Shown here: positions 1-9,000 of the stretch, piece after piece
Position numbering within the stretch: the stretch's first letter is position 1
How the letters are laid out: each line of letters begins with the position of its first letter
DNA from: Undaria pinnatifida
Taxonomy: Eukaryota > Sar > Phaeophyceae > Laminariales > Alariaceae
Direction: 5' to 3'
Assembly (NCBI GenBank): GCA_012845835.1
Contig: JABAKD010000030.1
Location: forward strand, 2,853,416 to 2,917,415
Length of the DNA: 64,000 nucleotides
Notes under the pieces: generated by a model
Databases searched by the model: none
The model's input: the letters and a program-made list of their open reading frames with translations, nothing else
What the model was told of the DNA's origin: nothing
Translations under genes and position numbers: made by a program

Positions 1-23
1 GTATTGCAGGACCGCAACCCGAG
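1..23 (+). CDS. ADCK-like kinase, partial exon at window edge
   Basis: Reads VLQDRNP followed by two bases of a codon and a GT donor at 24. This matches the LQD segment that precedes the first kinase-like helices in ADCK1/5. Phase 2 fits the single base that opens the next exon at 2344, giving a serine. It is short, so the call rests on motif plus phase. Confidence 0.62.
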
Positions 24-3000
24 GTGGGTCGGCTGTTTTTCTTGCTCATGCCATCTAATGTCTTCGCACTTTTTACTTTTACTTTCTCCCTCCCTACAAT
101 AGAAGTAACTCAGATCCAGGGTCACTTAAGCAGACTCTTCCCCCCCGCCCCCTACTACGATACTTGCCTTCATTGTTATCGCGAAAAGAGTTCAACCCTT
201 TCTTCCTTCGCCCCTCGTCGAGTCGCGTCGAGTCGCGGTGGTGTTGATTGTTGGTGATTGATCGGTGGTGTTGGTTGTGTTTGGTGGGTCGGTGTTGTTG
301 TTTGGTGGTGGTGGTCCGTGGTAGAGATGGTGGTTGTTGGAGATCGGTCGGCGATGGTGTTGGCTGCTGTTGATTGGCCGGTGGCTGCTGTTCCGTTGGT
401 CGGTAGCAGGGTGTTTGCGGGAGGTGGGACGGAAAGCATGTAATTAGTTTTTATAAAATAGTATCGAAAACGACGAACGTCATAAAACCAAGGCCAACCC
501 AACCCACGAAGAAGCGAAAAAGAACGGTTAGAAATATATATTTTCCTATTAATATGATACAAAGTATATACCATTTCCTTTGTTCCTAGCCTAATTTCGT
601 GAAATTCTTTCAAACACGTCAGCTGTGACTTCGATCAATTTAATGGTCGATACTCATATTTGCAAGCGGCGTGATGATTCGGCCGCGCTTTTTTATAGAT
701 GCATTACTATTTTGAAGATATACTTCGTCCATGACTCCCCTGGGTGCTGCCAGGGTGAACTGGACCTTTTTGCCAACGTCGATCACGGTGCATAATTATT
801 GTGCGCACTTACATTATATATCTCGCCTCGATTGGGAGAGAAGCTGAAAATATTATACCCACCTGGTACTTCGTTCATTGCAACTACCAGGCAGCTCGTA
901 TTAAAGGCTCGTAGTTGTTTTACCCCAATGACATACCAGCTTTAATAACAGTATACCAGGTACTAAATACATAATTGTACAACAACAAATTTTGTCATCG
1001 GCAATAACGGTAGCAACAATACGTACTGCTGTAGATAACCTAACCATTAATAATAATTCTACCAACCTGCTGTTGTTTGTTCGTGGGTTGGCAGGCCTTG
1101 GGTCATGACCTTCGTCGGTTTCGGTAGTAATATTGTACAAGGCGCTTCGCTCCGCGGGCGGTGTCCGCCCGCTGTGCTAGCTCAAATAGAACAAACCGTA
1201 AAGCGGACAGAAGTCCATGATTTGGTGCAGCTTTACGGCTTGAAAACGTCAAGAGCTCCACGCCCAAGGAAAACTCGCATAAAAAAAATGCGACGAAAAA
1301 ATCGGAAAAAAGATATACGCGGAAGACGAAAAGATTTATCGAAAGTGATTTAAAGTCGAAAACGAGCGAGACAAATCGAGAAAACCGAAAAACAACGATG
1401 AAAAGTAACGAAAATCGGGAGAGAAAAAAATAACTCGAAAAAACGCGAAAAAATCGAAAACGATTTTTCAACGCTTGAATCAGAGTCAAACCGCAGTTAA
1501 AGATTGCGCGAGATAATCGAGGCGCAAAATAACGATAAACGGGAGCAAAACGCTGAGAAACGGGAAGAAGAACATGACCAGAACGAAGAAAGCAAAGAAC
1601 GAAAACGCCAGGAAGGTTCTCCAAGAGGAGGAGTTAGGCAGGCGTGCTCCAGGTGGGAGCTCTGATAGCACAACAGATACTTTTGATCAAGTGTGCCAGA
1701 GATAAACTATGTTTTGAGGTAGATGCCATAAAGTTTATGTTTTCTAACCCAACGTAAAACCCAACATAAATGGTAAATCGCAAACACCCGAGTCTTTTCT
1801 GTTGATTAGTCGATGATGGTGGTTGTTGGTGGTTGGTCGGTGGTGTTGGTGTTGTTGTTGATTGGTCTGCGGCGTTGGTGTTGCTTGTTGGTGAATGGTT
1901 GGTGATGGTTGTTGATGACTGGTCGGTGGTGTTGGTTTTGTTGGTGATTTGTCTGCGACGTTGATGTTGTTGATTGGTCGTTGGGTGGTGGCTGTTTGTT
2001 TATTGATAGGAGGTCGTGGTAGTTGTTGGTGATTGGTCGGTGTTGAGGGTGGGGGTAGTGGAGGTGGAGATGGTGGTGGTGATGTTGGTAGTGGTGGTGT
2101 TGGTGTTGATAGTGAGGATGGGGTTGTTGTTGGAGTGGTGATGGCGATGGAGATGGTGTTGGCGGTGGTGATGGCGGTGTTGATGCTGGTGTTGTGTTGT
2201 GTTGGTACATTATGTGGGTAGCTGGTGTTGTTGGTGTTAATGCTGGTGTTGATGATGTTGTTGTTGTCCTTGTTCATCTTTTTGTTCTTGTGAACTGCTT
2301 GTCCCTGATAGTATCATCTCTGTGAAATTGTGGCGGTTGTCAGTGTGGGCGTGGACGAGGTGGCCCGGACCGTGAGGGCGGAGCTGGGCGCGGAAATTTC
2401 TGAGCTGTTCCGAGAGTTCGATGAGAAAGCCATCGCCGCGGCCAGTCTTGCTCAGGTGTGGCTGCTGATTGGCTTATTGCTGTCGCAATTAAATGTTTGT
2501 TTGATCGCTGATTGGATGTTTGGCACATTGTGTAGTTGATGATCGTGGTTTGTTGGTGCTGTGATCGATAGTCGACGTTGTGATAGATGCTACGATGAGG
2601 CAGAGTTGAGTTGTCTGGATTTAGGGCGGCAAGATATTAAATTAGTTGTTAGTTGGAATAGAGAGGTAAGCCGACCAGCTGACTTTACGACACTCTTTCT
2701 CGATATGTAGCACGTTTCGCGCCACAAACGCACCTTTCCGGTACGATAACCAACAGCTCAACAAAATTCCGCATCTAACTATTAGTAGCTGTATTACCTA
2801 GTTTACTGTTAATATTAATAGTAATTAGTTGGCGACTTCAGAGTAGTCGACGAACATCCCTAGTTTCCGTGCACAGGTTGTGAAACGCACCAGTTTGAGA
2901 TGTATATAGAGGTTGTGGAACGCACCAGTTTCCGAGAGGCTGTGGAAGGCACCGGTTCAATTTCTCGGAGCGCACCATGTAATCGTAACTCCTTGTGACC

Positions 3001-6000
3001 TCTAGTTTCCGAGAAAATTCCCAGACGGTGGAGGTTAGGCTTTGGGGACATTCTAATGGGTAACCTTTTTATTACGTCGGAGAGTGAAACATGTCCCGCT
3101 CTCTCTCGTACAGTAGTTAGAACCCACGATATACAGGAAAACTTGTTATTACATTGTTTTTTACTGAACACATTTGGTCTCGATTGCAGCGTTACCCGTA
3201 CTAGTTTCCGTTTGCACTGGTGATTTGTTTGTCCTCTTTGGAGGCTGTACTACTAACGGACTGTAGAGCAAAACCTGTTTCCAGGGAAATTTCTTTGGTT
3301 CCGTACTATTACTACTCGTACTGATAGGCAAACCTACGCAGGGTGGTGGTCGGGGGGGAGGCAACGATAACCCCGACCTGAACCCTAAGGTTATAACTCA
3401 AGGGTAGGGTTCGGGTTCCTTGGTTCTAGGGTTCCTAGGTTCTAGGGTTCCTAGGGTTCTAGGGTTCCTAGGTTCCTAGGGTTCTTCCTGGGTTCCTAGG
3501 GTTCTAGGGTTATACCCTACTGTTGCGGAGTGACCCAACCCTAGGGTTCCTAGGTTACTGTTCGAGGGTTCCTAGGTTCCTAGGGTTATGCCCTACTGTT
3601 ACGGGGTGGTTTGTGGTTGGATGCTTTGGCTTGTGAAGGGCGACCGTCCTGGATGCTGTGTTTGACCGTCGTGTGGATGCTTTGCTTTTTAGGCTGTCGT
3701 GGATGCCGTGCTTTGGAAAAGACGCCACCACCCAAAGAATTTTCTTCGTACAAAACCCGTTAATTTGCGTTGCCCCTCTAATGCGTCAATTTTGCGGTTA
3801 CTTCTACTTGGCGGGGTTACGTTCAACTATGTTGAAACAATTTCACATATCGGACAGATTCAGATCCCTGGTCTATGCCTGGTATGAACCTGCTTGGTAC
3901 ATTTAATCGTAGATCATGTTGCCGATTGAAAGCTGGATGATCTGTATGATCTAGCACGCGTTCTTGGGTTGGGTATGTACTGCACATATCCTGCACGAAC
4001 AAAACGGTTCATGTGTTACCAATCTAGCGCTTGGTGGAAGAAGCGTACTGAGCGCCCAAGTGTTGGAGGTGTCTCTATTAGGAGTTGGAACGGTGCTCCG
4101 CCTCGTGAACAAGGGATGCGTGGTCAATGGTCAAATGCTAAGGCAAGAAACAAATGAGTACGCTCCCCCCCCCCCCCCCCCCTGCCGTTGGTATTTTCAG
4201 GGTACCTTACCTCTACCCATAACACATAAAAAATAACCCTAACCAAATCAACCTTATTAATTGGTAAACCAACGTCTGTCGGGATCATATTCCCCTTCGT
4301 CTCGTAAACGTCTCGTAAACAGCGTGTCTCAACCATTTTTTTCGCCGAATGAGTGATGAGCTCTACTGCCTACGAATTTTTATCAAGAAAAATGGTTCGC
4401 GTTCAATGACAGCTGCGGACGTGTAACCAGACTAACTGGAATGGATGATGGTTGTCCCACCGATAGCCCGCATGACAAGCACCAACAAGCCTCCGATATC
4501 TCCCAGTGATCTTAGATGACGTTTCTGACCATTTTACCCCAGTGACGTCATCAGGGTGCAGTTCAACCGGTGTTTCGTATGGGCTAGGGTTAGGGTTAGG
4601 GTTAGTTAGCATGGTTGAGAAAACACAATCATGTAAGACACCCGTATCTCCGGTTCGGATACAAGAACCATTAGACACCAACGCAAACTATTTTTTTCAT
4701 GCCCAAAGGTAGTCCTCAATACCTTTTTTGTCGGGGTATTTTTTTGTCGGGGTATTTTTTTGTCGGGGTGTTTTACGCTAAGGGTAATCCTCTCTGTGTA
4801 CCTCTTCCCGGGGTGTTTTTCACGGAGCAAAACCCCCGAGATGGCATAATGTTTTGTGTGGCTTACCGCCAAAACGCGTTTTTTGTTTTGGTTTATACCC
4901 CAGAGTCGTTATAATACCGCCTAGAACAAAAATGTCGTTTACCGCCGATTTTTTTTCTTTTTTTATGGTTTTTCCGTCGGTAGGTTCACCGTGCGGTAAC
5001 ACTCTGTGGGAAGGAGGTGGCGGTGAAGCTGCAGTACCCAGGTTTGGAAGGCCAGGTGTGTAGTGATCGTGTCTGTTCGTCTCTCGTGAAGTTTTTTTTT
5101 GTCGTTTTTTTTTTTCGTTTCATGTCGTTGTTTTGTTCTACATGCGTACTTGTAGGGAGCTTGTATTGTGTGAAAGTCACGTAGTCGCTTGTTGTTTTTT
5201 CACACTGCTGGCTACTATGACAGCACCTGGTATGTTTTTCTTGTGGTTTTCTTGATTTTTGTTGTGCGTGCGTCTGAATACTGTGAATCTGTTTTCTGTG
5301 TGTTCTACGTACTTGTAGTGTCTGTGTGTTTGTGTAACGGTTAGGTTTTCGAGCCGTTTCGCTTGGCTTGGTTTCGTTAAGTTACGGCTTCGAGTCGTTT
5401 CGTTGTGTTGCGATTTATTTTCGTTTCGTTTCATTTCGTTTCGTTTCGTTTCGTCATGTTGCGGTTTCGTTTTCGTGTCGTGTGCGCTTTTGTTTTGTTT
5501 CGATTCGCTTCGTTTCGTGACAGTTCGTTTCATTTCATTTCGTTTCGTTTTGTGTGGTCATTTTGCGGTTTCGTTTAATTTCGTTTAGGTTCATTTCGTT
5601 TCGTTTCGTTTCGTTTCGTTTCGTTTCGTTTTGTTTCATTTCGTTTCGATTCATTCTCCTCCCCCTCCTCTCTCCTCCCCCGTCCTCCTCCGTCCCCTCC
5701 CCCCTTCCTTCTCCTTTGCAGGTGCAGAAAGACCTGCTGGGCATGCGGTTCCTCGCTAATCTCATGGGACGAGTCTTCCCGGAATATCAGTATAATTGGC
5801 TTTTTCCTGACTTCGAGGAGACCATCTCGCTCGAACTCGGTGAGAAATATATAACAAGACGAGATAAAGAGGCCGTGCTACACAGGGGGCGTACCATTTC
5901 TTGTCTGCCTTTGGCGTTTGAAAATTGACACCGCATACCCTTTCGAGACGGCGCGCACCGTTCCTGTTCCTAACTGAGACTCCTCCAGCATTTGAGCGCT

Positions 6001-9000
6001 AATTGTTTTTTAGATGGTGAAGAGATAAAGCATGTTGGTGTGGGGATCGCAACTATTTCACACCACGAACATATCATGATCTAGATCTTCTAGATGACAC
6101 CTCGAACACGTCACGATCTAGGTCATATTGATCACACCTCGAACAGATCACGATCTAGATCATATAGATCACACCTGGCTAACCAACTAACTGACTTACC
6201 AACTGCTGTCTACAGTGGGTGTCCCGATTTAAGAGCGCCCAGGATAAGAGCGGTCGGGACTTAAGAGCGGTCAAATCGGCATGTCCCGCCTATACCAAAA
6301 GCTATATATCTCCCACTACAGATGGGAGTAATGTGTAGTTAAGAGCGCTTGTTTCGGCTTGACACGGGGCGCTCTTAAAATCGGGGTTCCCACTGTATTG
6401 ATGTACAAGGTTCCCCTGCGGGATGTGGCTGGGTTGAAATGCCGGGGGGTGTCTGAAGTTGAAAAGGGAGAACACAGGCGTTCCTACGAGCTATAATTAG
6501 GCGCTCAACCCCTTTAGAACCCCAAAAGCCCTCCCCATACTGACTTCAAGTAAATTGGCAAAAAAAAAGGTTTTCCCGTGGTGAAGGCGTTAAAGTACAA
6601 AAGCTCAACAAAAATTGAAGAAAAAGTAATTAGCCACCACCGCCGGGCATGTCAGGCGGATCAGAGCTCAAACGAGTTCATAGTTTAGTCTATATCTGGT
6701 GATTGACTAGTCTTAACTGGCTAACTGACTTAAAATTACTGGCAAACCGACCGAACAGTACGTTTAGTTTACGCTGGCCACGAGACTCACGAGTAACTTG
6801 AGTACCCTGCGACTTTCTCTTGCTGACTAATAGCCCACTGACGGACTAACTACAGCAGTAGTTCACTAGCTGCGTATTGTTCACTGGCTAACGGACTCAG
6901 CTATAAAAAAGTAGCTAACTTTTAGTAGCTCACATGTAATCTTACTGCCTACCATGTTAATATATTATAGTACGAGACTAAATAACGACCTTGGTTGATA
7001 GAAATGCAACTGGTTACGTACAAAATGCATAGCTGGCTACTGAAACTAACCGACTAGGTGAACCAATAAATGATGCTGTTGTGAACAATCGGCGGTCAAG
7101 ACTTTGTGCAGGAAGGGACCAACGCTGAGAGGGTGTCGAGGATGCTCAGGAACCGACCCGAAGTCTTCGTTCCCGCGATACACTGGGACTACTCCAGCAG
7201 GCGGGTAAGCAGCAGCGCCCCCCCGCTTTCCGCGCGCGTTTTTTTTTGTGCGCCCACCCTGTCTCCCGTCCCGCGAATGCCTCCTTGCTCGCTGTAAACG
7301 CTGGACGCCCTCCCACCTTCCCCCCACACCCCCTACCACCACTCTCACCCGCCACCACCCTCCACCATCACCCCGCCCACCCCTCACGTTCCCTCATCGC
7401 TCACCCCCCTCCCCCCCACACTCTCAACCCCCCGCACCACCCTCCCCTCTATGACTAAGGCGCCATGACTAAGGAAAGCGATAAATGAGTACACCCCCCC
7501 CCCACCCACTCCCCCCCCCCTTGCTTTCAACCTTGGCTATCTCATTGTCTAAGGTCCTGACGATGGATTTCGTGCACGGTGTAAAGATAAGCGATAAGGA
7601 GGCCATAGAGAAGCGGGGCATGGATGCGTCGGGGGTGGCCAGAACGGTGACCAGAATGTTCGGAGACATGATCTACTGTCACGGGTACGAGTAAGGGCAA
7701 GAGGGGGGGGGGGGGGGGGGTACGCATATTATGCATCTTGGCCGTATTTTTTTTAACGTAAACCCTCGCATTCCTGCAACGTCGGGACGGAGCACGTCGA
7801 TTTGTCACCGACCAGGCAGGCATTGCTTGCATCAAGCGCCACGGGGGGCGGAGGGGGCGAAGGGGGGGCAGGGGGGGTGGGTGGGAAGGGAAGGGAGGAG
7901 GCATGGGTGGGGAAATGGGAGGGGGGTGGGGGGGGGAGAAGGGGGATGGGAAGGGAAGATAGGGGGCACGGTGGGGGGGAATGGGAGGGGGGTGTGAGGG
8001 GAGAAGGGGGATAGGAAGGGAAGGGAGGGGGCATGGGGGGGAGAACCAAACCCGAACGAATCAAACCCAACAAGACAAAACACACCATACTGATCATGGA
8101 ACCATGGACTTGAACAGGTTCGTCCACTGCGACCCCCACCCGGGAAATCTCATGGTCCGACCCAAGCCTTCTGCGTATTCGGGCGCCGCTGGCGATGGCG
8201 TCGAAAAGCCGGTAACGGCAACTCTAACGACAACGCCCGCGGCAGCGGCAGCGGCAGCAGCAGAGGTGGTGCCGAAGCGTAACAGCATCCCCCACCAAGT
8301 AAGCAACATATTGTATCACCGGATTTTCGACAAGCTGTTGGATCCACTCTTGCAATCACGGAGCACAGTACGCCGACAAGTTAACTATGATAACTACAAC
8401 AGCAGCAACGTCTCTTTTTCTTTTTCTTTTTGTATCTCGAGGCGCTGTGATGTGACCTGATATGATCTGATGTGATGTGGCAAGGAGTAGATCGGGCAGA
8501 TGGGCAGATGGGGGGGGGGGGGGGAAGCGCGGGGGCGGCTGGGAGCTGGTTGCGTGTATGAGTTTGCGATCGTCATGTGTGTACATCATCGACAGCCATC
8601 GTGGTCGTCGGGTATGTTGCTTCGAGCAGGCGCGGGTTCAACTGTGCCCCCACGACCAAACATGCTACTGGCTGTATAGGAGACCCGTCTTGTTAGGCGC
8701 GCTAAGGCCTAGAGATCAAACCGCGATCTCCCAACATCCCCCCCCCCTCCCATCATCTGCGCCCCAATCCCACCCCACCCCACCCCACCCCACCCCACCC
8801 CACCCCACCCCACCCCACCCCACCCCACCCCACCCCACCCCACCCCACCCCACTCCACCCCACCCCACATCACCCCACCCCACCCTACCCCCAACCTTCC
8901 CCCCCCCCCGTAGGTGGTGCTGCTGGATCACGGCATGTACCGCCGCCTGGAGCCGGAGTTCCGCCACACATACGCAAGGTTATGGAAGTCGTTTATGACG

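Noticed and set aside
1103-1671. Minus-strand frames of 173 and 61 codons in kinase intron 1
   Set aside because: Phe/Arg-rich translation of an A-rich plus-strand tract; no domain.
8477-8998. 173-codon plus-strand frame
   Set aside because: Built from the CCCCA microsatellite and the wrong frame of the kinase exon at 8914.
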